43,377 nucleotides of DNA from an uncultured Myxococcales bacterium (GCA_937889515.1 CALAOV010000390.1:1-43377), one strand, 5' to 3'. Numbered from the stretch's first letter, positions 27,119 through 35,157 are shown. The notes: generated from the sequence alone by a model not told the origin. A program made the numbers and translations.

Positions 27119-28132
27119 CTAGAAGTCGAGGCCGGCGGCGAGCGAGAAGGATTCCTGCGTCGCGCTGAAGTCTGCCGCGCCCGTCGGCTGCGACGTGTCG
27201 TGGCTGGTGCCGTGCTGCACGATGTCCAGCTCGGCGGTCAGGAAGACGACCGAGAGCTTCAGCTTGAACCCGCCGAACCACCGATAGCGGGTGATGATGT
27301 CCTGCGAGGGAAACGTGAAGTTGCTGGCGAGATCGTTCCAGGTGCCGTTCCCCCCGGCGGGACAGCCCACCGGGGTGGGGGCGGTCGCGGCCAGCTGTTT
27401 CTGGGCGTAGGCGTCGCAGGTCGGGGTGGCGTCGATCACCCCGCTGCGGGCGTCGATGAACAGCACGTTCCAACCGACAAAAGGCTCGACGCGCGCGGTG
27501 CCACCGATGCTGAACGCCTTGGAGGCGAGAACGTCGACCCCATAGACCGTGAGATTGACCTGACTGGTACCGAGAAGCTGCGAGGCCGAGCCCCGTACCG
27601 CGAAGGACGGGAGCACCCAATCATGGAATCCCTCCTGGAGCGCGATCTTCGCGTACCCCTGCATCGCGTACATGTGCGAGCCGAGCACGCTGACGGCGCC
27701 GACGCCGAACTCGAAGGCTGGCAAGGGCAGCCAGAGCCCCTTGCGCACGAAGCCCCCCAAGGTGGTGAGGTAGGGGTCGGGACGGGCCGCGTTGGGATTC
27801 CCGGCCGTCACCCCCTCGACACCATCCCAGAAATGTTCGCTGCTGTTGTTGCTGATCTTGGTGACGCCGAGCTCCGCGGAAAACTGGAAGCCGGCGTAGC
27901 CGAGCGTGTCGGCCGGGGTCATGAGCCGCGGCGCAACGACCACGCCCAGCTCCGACATCAGGCTCCGGTACTTGGAGGCCGTATCGGTGTCAACCGGGCA
28001 ACGTCCGCCGACCACGTTGCAGAGGTTGAGCAGGTTGAGATCGTTCTTGTCCGCGCGCGCGACGCCTGGCCAGGCCAGAGCGACGCTCAAGAGACAAAGA
28101 AGGTGCCAACGCCGCACCCGGAACGATGCCAT
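27119..28132 (-). CDS. Predicted outer-membrane beta-barrel protein
   Basis: Not assignable to a named family. A 337-residue protein with a clear signal peptide (RRWHLLCLLSVALAWPGVARA, cleavage near residue 27), alternating polar/hydrophobic strands with many aromatic girdle residues, and a C-terminal Phe (SLAAGLDF), the usual signal for barrel assembly. Two internal Cys pairs are possible (CNVVGGRCP near the N-terminus; CDAYAQKQLAATAPTPVGC further on). The ATG at 28132 is chosen for the signal peptide; there is no Shine-Dalgarno sequence and a promoter ends 8 bases upstream. It converges on the PHA regulator gene. Confidence 0.8.
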   Translation of the reverse strand: MASFRVRRWHLLCLLSVALAWPGVARADKNDLNLLNLCNVVGGRCPVDTDTASKYRSLMSELGVVVAPRLMTPADTLGYAGFQFSAELGVTKISNNSSEHFWDGVEGVTAGNPNAARPDPYLTTLGGFVRKGLWLPLPAFEFGVGAVSVLGSHMYAMQGYAKIALQEGFHDWVLPSFAVRGSASQLLGTSQVNLTVYGVDVLASKAFSIGGTARVEPFVGWNVLFIDARSGVIDATPTCDAYAQKQLAATAPTPVGCPAGGNGTWNDLASNFTFPSQDIITRYRWFGGFKLKLSVVFLTAELDIVQHGTSHDTSQPTGAADFSATQESFSLAAGLDF

Positions 28133-28140
28133 TGCCGTGT

Positions 28141-28170
28141 ACGGTACGGTTTGGCGTCGAAGAGTGTCAA
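28141..28170 (-). promoter_or_regulatory. Predicted leaderless-type promoter of the barrel protein gene
   Basis: On the minus strand a perfect TTGACA (28170-28165), 18-base spacer and TACCGT (28146-28141). The ATG begins 8 bases after the -10. Confidence 0.5.
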
Positions 28171-28227
28171 GGAAGCTGTCCGGCGACTTGTCTGCTACCG
28201 TCCCCGCACCGGTTTCCGTCCCCCACC

Positions 28228-29787
28228 ATGCGCACCCGCCGCTTTGCCCGTCTCCTGGTCCTCGCCGCCGTCGTTGCGGTGGCAATTGCCGCTGTTTTCA
28301 AGCCGGATCGACGCGCGATCCTGATCGAAGGCGCCATCGCCGGGCTGCTGGGACTGGGGATGAGCGACCTGTTTACCCTCGGCCTCGAGCGGTTGGTGGG
28401 CCTGCGCTACCTCCATCGCGGGCGACGTTCGCGGGGGGCGCGGATCGCGCTGGTGGCGGGTCTCTTGTTGATGGCGGTCGGCTTCGGCCTCCTGGCGCTG
28501 GTTCACGGGCGCCTTCGAGGCCTCGAGACCGTGGCCGTGATCGGCATCCTGGTGGGCGGCCTCGTCGCGGTGGTGGCCTTTCTCTTGCGCGTCTTTTCGG
28601 TGTTCACCACCGTTTCGACGATGGGGGTGGTCCTGGGCGTGGCCTCCCTGGTGGTGGTTCTGGGCGTCACGAGCGGCTTCGAGCGCGAGTTTCAGGACAA
28701 AGTGCTGGCGCTCAACGCCCACCTCATCGTCATGCCCTACGGCGATGCCGACATCGATGGCCCGGAGATCGCAGAGGTCGAGTCGAAGCTGCGCGGGACG
28801 CCCGGGGTGGTGCGGATGGCGAAGTTCCTGTTTTCGGCCGGTGAGGTGATGATCGGGCGTATCGGCGCCAACCTCAAAGGGATCGACATCGAGCAGGGGG
28901 CCGACGATCTGCGGCGCGCGCTGGTCGACGGCAGCGTCGAAGCGTTGGAGCTGCCGGCCAGCTGCACGCTCCCCGCCGGGACGCCGCGCAAGACCACCGT
29001 CGACGTGGGCCGCATCGCGCTCGGCACCGAGCTGGCGCATCACCTTCACGTCCGCGTCGGGGACTGCGTATCGATCATGATCCCCTTCAGCTCCGGCGCC
29101 GGCGAGACCCCCATCTCGTATCTGTTCAAGGTGGTGGGCCTGTTCCGGATGGGCTTCAACGAGTATGACACCCGCCTCGCCTACATCAGCATCGCCGATG
29201 CCCACCGACTGGCGGATGCGCGCCGGCTGGTCTCGGGGGTCGAGCTGCGCTTTCGCGATCCGATGATGGCGCTCTCCGCGGGGCCGGAGATCAAACGCCG
29301 CCTCGACGGCCCCTACCGGATCATCGACTGGAAGGAGCTGAACCACAATCTCTTCATGGCCCTCACCATGCAGAAGGTGATCATCTCGCTCCTGCTGGTG
29401 CTCATCATCGTGGTCGCCGCGTTCAACATCATCGCCTCGCTGACCATGATCGTGCTGTCCAAGGTGCGGGAGGTCGCGATCCTGAAGTCGATGGGCGCCC
29501 CGGCCAGCATGGTGGCGCGGGTCTTCTTGATCGGGGGCACCACCGTGGGGGCCATCGGGACCGGGCTCGGCATCGCTTTCGGCCTCTTGGTCTGCCTGCT
29601 GGCGCGCCTGTACGGCTATCCGCTCGACCCGAAGGTCTATCTGATCGGCGCGCTGCCGGTTCAGATCGCGGCCGGCGAGGTCCTGGCCGTCGCGGCCGCC
29701 ACGCTCAGCATCTGTTTCCTGGCTACGCTCTATCCGTCGTTGCGGGCCAGCCGGCTTCGCGCCGTCGACGGGCTTCGATATACCTGA
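28228..29787 (+). CDS. LolC/LolE-like ABC transporter permease with extra N-terminal membrane segments
   Basis: FtsX/MacB-type permease. The core starts near residue 125 with VFTTVSTMGVVLGVASLVVV and GFEREFQDKVLALNAHLIVM, matching the first membrane helix and periplasmic entry of LolC/LolE, the inner-membrane subunits that hand lipoproteins to LolA. The periplasmic domain spans about 165-385 and three C-terminal helices follow (MQKVIISLLLVLIIVVAAFN, then KVREVAILKSMGAP, the coupling helix for the ATPase). Residues 1-124 carry about four additional membrane helices not found in standard LolC/E (about 400 residues; this one has 519). No LolD ATPase is in the window. The ATG at 28228 lacks a ribosome-binding site. 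Confidence 0.88.
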   Translation: MRTRRFARLLVLAAVVAVAIAAVFKPDRRAILIEGAIAGLLGLGMSDLFTLGLERLVGLRYLHRGRRSRGARIALVAGLLLMAVGFGLLALVHGRLRGLETVAVIGILVGGLVAVVAFLLRVFSVFTTVSTMGVVLGVASLVVVLGVTSGFEREFQDKVLALNAHLIVMPYGDADIDGPEIAEVESKLRGTPGVVRMAKFLFSAGEVMIGRIGANLKGIDIEQGADDLRRALVDGSVEALELPASCTLPAGTPRKTTVDVGRIALGTELAHHLHVRVGDCVSIMIPFSSGAGETPISYLFKVVGLFRMGFNEYDTRLAYISIADAHRLADARRLVSGVELRFRDPMMALSAGPEIKRRLDGPYRIIDWKELNHNLFMALTMQKVIISLLLVLIIVVAAFNIIASLTMIVLSKVREVAILKSMGAPASMVARVFLIGGTTVGAIGTGLGIAFGLLVCLLARLYGYPLDPKVYLIGALPVQIAAGEVLAVAAATLSICFLATLYPSLRASRLRAVDGLRYT

Positions 29788-29828
29788 GACGGGTCCGATC
29801 GGAGCCCACCCGCGCGTCGTCGTCCGGG

Positions 29829-30332
29829 CTAGATCTTCTGCGCGATGTCGGGGAGCGGCGCCGGGGTCTTGGCGGCCTTCTCCTTGTCGATCTTGTCGGC
29901 ATCGTACTTCGAGGGACACTTGGCCATGATGCCGTCCGGGACGACCGCCAGCTGATTGTCGGCGGTGAGGGTCCCCTTGGCGACCACTTCGGCGCCACTC
30001 TTGAACGTGTCGGGGACCAGGCCATCATACGTCGCCGTGATGATCGCCGGCGCGCGCGGGGCCCGACTCTCGATCTTGAAGCGATAGAGCAGCGTCCCCT
30101 TGGCCTGCTCGATCGAACCGTCGACCACGTTGCCGTGCACCTGCAGGCGCATGCCACGCAGGTGGTCGAGGTTGGAGGTCACCTCATCGACATGCTTGTA
30201 GTACTCGGCACCTTCCTTCATCGATTTGGTCAGAAGGAAGCCGACCGCGCCCGCGACCGCCACGACCGAGACGACGATCTTGATGGCGGTGGCACGGCCG
30301 ATCGCCGAGGCGGAGGGGGTCACGCCGCTCAT
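29829..30332 (-). CDS. ccmE: Cytochrome c maturation heme chaperone CcmE, C-type (CXXXY)
   Basis: CcmE carries heme covalently in the periplasm and passes it to apocytochromes c. This 167-residue protein has an N-terminal membrane anchor (IKIVVSVVAVAGAVGFLL, residues 17-34), the OB-fold beta barrel (LRGMRLQVHGNVV through TYDGLVPDTFKSGAEVVAKG), and the attachment motif C139-P-S-K-Y143. In E. coli the heme-binding residue is His in HXXXY; the Cys variant is known from some Deltaproteobacteria and archaea whose Ccm systems also lack some other components. No other ccm gene is in the window. No Shine-Dalgarno sequence; a promoter ends 6 bases before the ATG. Confidence 0.9.
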   Translation of the reverse strand: MSGVTPSASAIGRATAIKIVVSVVAVAGAVGFLLTKSMKEGAEYYKHVDEVTSNLDHLRGMRLQVHGNVVDGSIEQAKGTLLYRFKIESRAPRAPAIITATYDGLVPDTFKSGAEVVAKGTLTADNQLAVVPDGIMAKCPSKYDADKIDKEKAAKTPAPLPDIAQKI

Positions 30333-30338
30333 GGAGCG

Positions 30339-30366
30339 ATCGTAGCGCGATCGGGGGCCGATTCAA
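30339..30366 (-). promoter_or_regulatory. Predicted leaderless promoter of ccmE
   Basis: On the minus strand TTGAAT (30366-30361), 16-base spacer and TACGAT (30344-30339). Only 6 bases separate the -10 from the ATG, so the expected transcription start is the start codon itself. The -35 overlaps the stop codon of the upstream peptidase gene. Confidence 0.52.
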
Positions 30367-31778
30367 CCGTGTTTCGACCCCCTGGCCGATCCGCGGGCGA
30401 TCTCGTGGAAATAGCGACAGAACATCTCCATCCCGCCGCTGGCTTGGCCCCAGTCGAAGTTCTCGTTGATGGCGTGGTAGCCGTGCTCGGGCAGCGAGAG
30501 GCCCAGGAAGATCACCGGCGCTTTGAGGAGCCTGCGCATGGTCAACACCGCGCCGATCGATCCCCCTTCGCGCACGAAGGCCGGTTCTTTGCCAAAGGTC
30601 GCGCGCACGGCGGCGGCCGCCGCCGCGTTGTAGGGACCGCCCGTGGGTGCGAGATAGGGCTCGAGAGAGGCCTCGTGGGTGACCACCGCGTCGGGGAGGC
30701 GCTCCTTGACGAAGCGCTTGATGAGCCGAAAGACTTTGGCCGGGTCCTGATCCGGGACGAGACGCGTCGACAGCTTCGCCTCCGCCCGGTGCGGGACGAT
30801 GGTCTTGATCCCGGGACCGGTGTAGCCGCCCACGATGCCGTGGACCTCCAAGGTGGGCGCCGCGATGAGCGCGGCCAGCGCATCGAGATCGCTGCGCAGC
30901 GGTCGGAGGCTCTTGAGCTCATGGGCGGCGGCGAAGCGCCGGCGCGAGAATCCGGCACGCCCGAACCCGCGCCGCTCGGCCGCGGAGATCCGGCGTACGT
31001 CCAGGTAGAAACCTGGGATCTTCACCTTACCGGTACGCGCGTCGTACATGGCCGACAGCAGCCCCGCCAGCTCGCCGATCGGGTTGCGGGCGGCGCCGCC
31101 GGTGGTGCCCGAGTGAACATCCTTGGCGCCGGTCTCGAGCGCGATCGTGAAGCCCATGAGTCCGCGCAGCCCATAAGAGATCGAGGGGTGACCGGCCGCG
31201 GTCCAGATGGTGTCGGACACGACGACCGATTCCGTCGCGAAGGCCCGACGCCCGCCCGCCGGATCGCCGGCGATCGCGGCGGCCAGCCCTTTCGAAAAAT
31301 TGGGACTGCCGATCTCTTCTTCCAGCTCCCAGAGAAACTGGAGGTTGGCGCGCACGCCGGTCTCGATCGCGAGGCGCGCGCCGTAGAGCGCGGTCAGCGC
31401 CGGACCCTTGTCGTCGGTGGTGCCGCGCGCGAACCAGCGGTCGCCGGTGGCGTCGCGCGTGAGCTGAAACGGCGGCGTGCGCCAGCCGTCGGCCGCCTCG
31501 GCGGGCTGGACGTCCAGGTGGTTGTAGATGGTCACCGTCGGCAGGGTCGGGTCCTCGCCGATGCGCCCGAGCAGCAGTGGGAACCCGCCGGTCTCGATGA
31601 CGTCGACGCGGGCGCCGGCCTCGCGCAGGTAGCGGCCCGCCAGCGCCGCGCAGGCGTCCATCTCGGCGCGCCGGCCGGGATCCATGCTGACCGTCGGGAT
31701 CGTCACCAGGGCGGCCAGACGCTCTTCGAATTCGGCGCGAAGGTCGGCGATGCGCTTCCTGAGATTCGCGGTGTCCAT
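30363..31778 (-). CDS. M20-family metallopeptidase (dipeptidase-like)
   Basis: Di-zinc exopeptidase of 471 residues. The metal ligands and catalytic residues are visible in order: NHLDVQPA near residue 85 (His and catalytic Asp), RGTTDDKGP near 118 (bridging Asp), LEEEIGSPN near 150 (catalytic Glu and zinc Glu), and LPEHGYHAINE near the C-terminus (zinc His). VHSGTTGGAARNPIGEL near 215 marks the dimerisation/lid domain. It resembles the CNDP/carboxypeptidase G2 subgroup; substrate not predictable. No signal peptide, so cytosolic. The ATG at 31778 is chosen from the family N-terminus; a weak -10 (TACAGA, 31794-31789) lies 10 bases upstream. Confidence 0.92.
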   Translation of the reverse strand: MDTANLRKRIADLRAEFEERLAALVTIPTVSMDPGRRAEMDACAALAGRYLREAGARVDVIETGGFPLLLGRIGEDPTLPTVTIYNHLDVQPAEAADGWRTPPFQLTRDATGDRWFARGTTDDKGPALTALYGARLAIETGVRANLQFLWELEEEIGSPNFSKGLAAAIAGDPAGGRRAFATESVVVSDTIWTAAGHPSISYGLRGLMGFTIALETGAKDVHSGTTGGAARNPIGELAGLLSAMYDARTGKVKIPGFYLDVRRISAAERRGFGRAGFSRRRFAAAHELKSLRPLRSDLDALAALIAAPTLEVHGIVGGYTGPGIKTIVPHRAEAKLSTRLVPDQDPAKVFRLIKRFVKERLPDAVVTHEASLEPYLAPTGGPYNAAAAAAVRATFGKEPAFVREGGSIGAVLTMRRLLKAPVIFLGLSLPEHGYHAINENFDWGQASGGMEMFCRYFHEIARGSARGSKHG

Positions 31779-31875
31779 CACCCGCCGATCTGTACCACCG
31801 AACCCGATGGCCAAGACAGGCGGCGCGCGTGCGCGGGTCCGCGTTGACGCAAGCGGGGGCGCGTGGCACAAACCA

Positions 31876-32202
31876 ATGATGTCGATGTTGGACGCCGTCA
31901 AGGACGTGGTGGTCGGCCGGGCCTTACGCGTCATGAGCGACCCCCGGATCTCGCGCGTCATGGGCGACGAGCGCGTCATGAACGTCGCGATGAAAGCGGT
32001 GGGGCTGGGGGGCACCATCAAGTCCGAGCTGGATCGGGCCAGCCGCTTCGCCGCCGGGCTGTTCGGGCTCGCGACGCAAGAAGAGGTCTCGGTGCTCCGG
32101 TCGACCATTCAAACGCTGGAGGACAACCTGGCGATCATCGAGTCCAAGGCCGAGTCGCAGGCCGCTTTGGCGGGCACGCCCACGCCGGGCGTTGGTCGCT
32201 AG
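31876..32202 (+). CDS. Small conserved-looking helical protein of unknown function
   Basis: I do not recognise this 108-residue protein. It begins MMSMLDAVKDVVVGRALRVM and continues as a predicted all-helical chain, with a turn at LFGLATQEEVSVLRSTIQTL leading into a coiled coil (to about residue 97) and a short Pro/Gly tail. The A-T-x-E-E-V/L-x-x-L pattern before the coiled coil is reminiscent of phasin-like and BMFP/UbiK-like proteins, but the similarity is too weak for assignment. Three ATG codons (31876, 31879, 31885) are possible starts; none has a Shine-Dalgarno sequence. TTGACG at 31844-31849 may be its -35. Divergent from the M20 gene. Confidence 0.7.
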   Translation: MMSMLDAVKDVVVGRALRVMSDPRISRVMGDERVMNVAMKAVGLGGTIKSELDRASRFAAGLFGLATQEEVSVLRSTIQTLEDNLAIIESKAESQAALAGTPTPGVGR

Positions 32203-32281
32203 CCCATCCACTCCTCAGAAACCTAACCTGCGCCCTGGCCTGCGGGTCTACTTCGGGGAGCACGCCGCGCCCGAGCCCACG

Positions 32282-32908
32282 ATGTCCAGTCACCTCAAGC
32301 TCCTCCGAGTCGCGATGCCGGCCGCTGACGACACGCCCGACGAAGTCCTCGTGACGAGGGCGCAGTGCGGCGATCAGACGGCGCTGGGCCTGCTGGTTCG
32401 CCGCCACCAGCGGGCGCTCTACCTGCTTTGCTTGCGCTATGTCGGTGACGCCGACGAGGCGGCCGATCTGGTGCAGAAATCCTTCGTGCGCGCCATGGCC
32501 AAGCTGGGCGATCTACGCGACGCCACGGTTTTTCGCGCCTGGATCCTGCGCATCGGGGCGCATCTCGCGCTCAACCACCTCCGCGATCACGCCCGCTTCG
32601 TCTCGGACGAGGGGGAGGACGAACGCCCGAGCGATCCCGATCGGCTGGCGATGCCACCCGTGGTCGAACAGCTCGAGTCGGCGGAGCTCGCGGCGGCGCT
32701 GCGCGATGCCGTACAGACGCTGCCGACCAAACAGCGCATGACGCTGGAGCTCCGGATCTACGAGGATCTCCCCTTCCGGGAGATCGCGGAGGCTCTGTCG
32801 ATCAGCGAAGGGGCCGCCAAGGTCAACTTCCACTATGCGGTTCGCAAGCTGCGCGCCACCCTGGGCCCTCATCCGGACGGCGCTTCGCGGCGGGGGAGAG
32901 GACGATGA
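32282..32908 (+). CDS. ECF-type RNA polymerase sigma factor
   Basis: A 208-residue group 4 sigma factor. Region 2 covers about residues 20-95 (DQTALGLLVRRHQRALYLLC, DADEAADLVQKSFVRAMAKL, FRAWILRIGAHLALNHLRD) and region 4 about 135-195 (LPTKQRMTLELRIYEDLPFR, EIAEALSISEGAAKVNFHYA). An acidic linker lies between. The ATG at 32282 lacks a clear ribosome-binding site; an in-frame GTG at 32192 would overlap the previous gene. The stop overlaps the anti-sigma start (ATGA), so the two are translationally coupled, which keeps their ratio near one to one. Confidence 0.95.
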   Translation: MSSHLKLLRVAMPAADDTPDEVLVTRAQCGDQTALGLLVRRHQRALYLLCLRYVGDADEAADLVQKSFVRAMAKLGDLRDATVFRAWILRIGAHLALNHLRDHARFVSDEGEDERPSDPDRLAMPPVVEQLESAELAAALRDAVQTLPTKQRMTLELRIYEDLPFREIAEALSISEGAAKVNFHYAVRKLRATLGPHPDGASRRGRGR

Positions 32909-33669
32909 GCGGCCAAGGTGGGCAAGGTGGACAAGGTGGACAAGGTGGACAGGAAAAGGACGCTCCGCTGTGCGCGCGCGTCTTCGACCGCCTCATCGAT
33001 GAAGGCGACGTCGGCGCCGAGCGGGATCTGGCCGAGCATCTCGGTTCTTGTGTGACCTGCTTTCGGACCATGACCGAGCTGCGCGATGCGCCGCGGGTGG
33101 CCGAGGCGCTGCGCGGGGCGGCCGCCCCGCCGCTCCATCCGGCGCCGACCGAGCGATTTTGGGAGGAGCTGGCGGTGCGGACCACCGCGGCGGCGGCGGC
33201 GCTGCGCGGTCCCGCGCCGGTCGATCTCCGGCCGTCGCCGGTGTCCGCGGGGCGGGTGCGCCGGTGGTCGGTCTCCGCTCGGGCGCGGGTGGCTGTCGTC
33301 GCGACGGCCGTCGCGGCGGCCGCGGCCTTCGCGGTGGTGGCCCGGCGTCCGCCGGCGGTGCGTTCGTCGCAGGAACCCGCTCTGCGCGCGTCGGGCGTGG
33401 TCGCCTCCGTCGCGCGATCGGCGACGGACGACGAGGCGGGCGAGGTGGCGGCAGATGTCGCCGATCTCGACGGGACCGCGCTGCGACGGCTGCTGGATCG
33501 ATTGAGTACCCGCGCACCCGCCGTGTTGACGTCGTTCGGCGCCGGCGATCCGGGGGAGGCGTCCGACACGCTCGGTGACGACGATCGGCGGGTCAACGAC
33601 GAGCTGGCCGATCTCGACGGGACGGCGTTGCAGCGCGTGGCCAATTCTCTCGGGGGAAGCTCGCTGTGA
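32905..33669 (+). CDS. Membrane anti-sigma factor with zinc-binding (ZAS-like) domain
   Basis: Predicted to hold the upstream sigma factor at the membrane. Residues 20-60 contain the ZAS signature H45-x3-C49-x2-C52, with a further Cys23. One membrane segment spans about 128-147 (VAVVATAVAAAAAFAVVARR). The periplasmic part (about 150-254) contains the segment DLDGTAL twice, at 187-193 and 236-242, each followed by a short amphipathic helix. Residues 3-16 are a GGQ repeat encoded by a 9-bp tandem repeat. It overlaps the sigma gene by ATGA and the next gene by GTGA. Confidence 0.9.
   Translation: MSGQGGQGGQGGQGGQEKDAPLCARVFDRLIDEGDVGAERDLAEHLGSCVTCFRTMTELRDAPRVAEALRGAAAPPLHPAPTERFWEELAVRTTAAAAALRGPAPVDLRPSPVSAGRVRRWSVSARARVAVVATAVAAAAAFAVVARRPPAVRSSQEPALRASGVVASVARSATDDEAGEVAADVADLDGTALRRLLDRLSTRAPAVLTSFGAGDPGEASDTLGDDDRRVNDELADLDGTALQRVANSLGGSSL
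32914..32949. repeat. Four tandem copies of a 9-bp unit in the anti-sigma gene
   Basis: Unit CAAGGTGGN at 32914-32922, 32923-32931, 32932-32940 and 32941-32949, followed by a partial copy. It encodes repeated Gly-Gln-Gly residues at the N-terminus of the anti-sigma factor. Changes in copy number would keep frame. Confidence 0.9.
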
Positions 33670-34256
33670 GCGCGGGCCTGGGGAATGTACGGAAGGCGGG
33701 AAAGGTGGGGTCGACCGCGGCGCTCGCGCGCGGCATCGTGGTCGCGGGGCTGCTGGTCTGCGGGTCGGCCGCCGGCGCGGAACCACCTCCGCCGGCGCGT
33801 CCCAGTCCGCCGCCCGCCGCCAGCGACCACCGATCTCCGGACCAGCTGCGCAAGGAGGTGCTGGAGCGGATGCGGGCGCTGCGCGCCTGGCGCATCGTGG
33901 AAGGGCTCAAGCTGGACGAGGCGACCTCGGCGCGCCTGTTCCCGATCCTCGCGCGTTACGACGAGCGCGAGATGGTGATCGCCGCCGAGCGCCACGACAT
34001 CATGCACGAGCTCGGTCCACTGACCGACGCGCCCCACCCGGATGACGCGCGCATCACCGCCTCCATCAACCGGCTGCTGGCGATTCGCGCCAAGCAGCGC
34101 GCGCTGGAGGACGATCGGATCAAGGATCTGCGCAAGGTCCTCACCCCGGCGCAGCAGGCGAAGCTGGTGATGTTGTTGCCGCGCCTCGAACGCGAGTTCG
34201 CGCGCTGGGTTCACGACGTCGCCGGTCACCCCGGCCGAGCGGACGACGAGCCCTAG
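33666..34256 (+). CDS. Periplasmic CpxP/Spy-like (heavy-metal-sensor-like) helical protein
   Basis: A 196-residue protein with a signal peptide or membrane anchor (ARGIVVAGLLVCGSAAGA, residues 21-38), a Pro-rich linker, and a helical hairpin domain. The domain has an LTxxQ-type motif at 159-164 (LTPAQQ) and a related segment LKLDEATSARLFPIL at 81-95, the pattern of CpxP, Spy, ZraP and the CnrX/NccX-type metal sensors. His residues (H110, H114, H124, H183, H188) could bind metal. The GTG at 33666 overlaps the anti-sigma stop. As third gene after a sigma/anti-sigma pair it is the likely periplasmic sensor or chaperone controlling the system, as CnrX does for CnrY/CnrH; this is inference. Confidence 0.82.
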   Translation: MSAGLGNVRKAGKVGSTAALARGIVVAGLLVCGSAAGAEPPPPARPSPPPAASDHRSPDQLRKEVLERMRALRAWRIVEGLKLDEATSARLFPILARYDEREMVIAAERHDIMHELGPLTDAPHPDDARITASINRLLAIRAKQRALEDDRIKDLRKVLTPAQQAKLVMLLPRLEREFARWVHDVAGHPGRADDEP

Positions 34257-35131
34257 AACGTATATCCGACGCCGCCGCCCAGATAAAAGGCGTCGAAAAA
34301 GCCACCCTCGAGGCGAGCTTCCCAGCCGCGTACTTTCGGCAGGCGGAAGTCGAGCCCGAGAACGACATTGATGATGGGCAGCGCGGGCGGAACCTCACTG
34401 CTCGGATGGTTTGCGGTTTGAAGCTGGGCTTCGTTACAGCTGGTGGAGGTGCAGGTCACATTCGCCGGATGGCACTGGGTGAGGTCGCCGGTGTTGGCAT
34501 CGGTGCACATGCCGTCGTTGTCGACTGTCCGCACGATCGTACCGCCCACGATCCCGAGGCCGAACCCGGCGCCGTAGTGCATGCCGACCCAGTCCGTGAA
34601 GGTGGTGTGCCAGATGAACGCGGCGTCGACGCTGTAGAGCGCGAGGCTCTTGAATTGGACGAAGTTGGTGTCGGTCGCGGCGTTGTGTCCGCTGCCCAGC
34701 CAGTTGCCGTCGGAGGGGGACATGTTCTGATAGCCGAACGAGAGCACGAAATCGAAGTTCGCTTTTCGGCGGAAGAGCTCGATCCCGGTTCCCCACGACG
34801 ACAGCGGGACGTTCTTCTTGGTGAAGAGGTTCAGCAGCCAGCCCGGGACGGTGACCCAGCGCAGCCGCGCCGCCACGCCGTACGAAAGATCCGGTGGGCG
34901 CGTCGGGCCGGCGTCCTCGGCCAGCTCGGCGGCCGGAACGCTGTCGCCGCCCGCCGCGACGGTGGCGGGCGCCCCGGTCGTACCGGTGGCGTCTTCCGGG
35001 GGCGTCTGCCGATCGGCCTGGGCCACCAGGCTCGCCCCCAGCTTGGACGGTGCCTCGTCGGCAGCGGCCCGTCCAGCGAGGGCGAAGAAAACGGCGAGCA
35101 CGATCGGGGAAGCGCAGGGGCGACGAGACAT
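34253..35131 (-). CDS. Predicted outer-membrane beta-barrel protein
   Basis: No named family recognised. A 292-residue protein with signal peptide (ASPIVLAVFFALAGRAAA), a disordered stretch to about residue 80, then beta-strand-rich sequence ending in GGGVGYTF, with terminal Phe as in barrel proteins. A Cys-containing loop (CTDANTGDLTQC, then CTSTSCNEAQ) lies near residues 210-235. It is convergent with the CpxP-like gene, overlapping it by 4 bases. An AGGAG precedes the ATG, and a perfect TATAAT lies about 40 bases upstream. It resembles the barrel protein at 27119 in general layout but shared ancestry is not evident by eye. Confidence 0.78.
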   Translation of the reverse strand: MSRRPCASPIVLAVFFALAGRAAADEAPSKLGASLVAQADRQTPPEDATGTTGAPATVAAGGDSVPAAELAEDAGPTRPPDLSYGVAARLRWVTVPGWLLNLFTKKNVPLSSWGTGIELFRRKANFDFVLSFGYQNMSPSDGNWLGSGHNAATDTNFVQFKSLALYSVDAAFIWHTTFTDWVGMHYGAGFGLGIVGGTIVRTVDNDGMCTDANTGDLTQCHPANVTCTSTSCNEAQLQTANHPSSEVPPALPIINVVLGLDFRLPKVRGWEARLEGGFFDAFYLGGGVGYTF

Positions 35132-35157
35132 GCCATCATCTCCTGGGTGGTGAAAGA

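Noticed and set aside
30135-31847. 570-codon plus-strand open frame opposite ccmE and the M20 peptidase
   Set aside because: Spans two real minus-strand genes and their gap; no recognisable domain.
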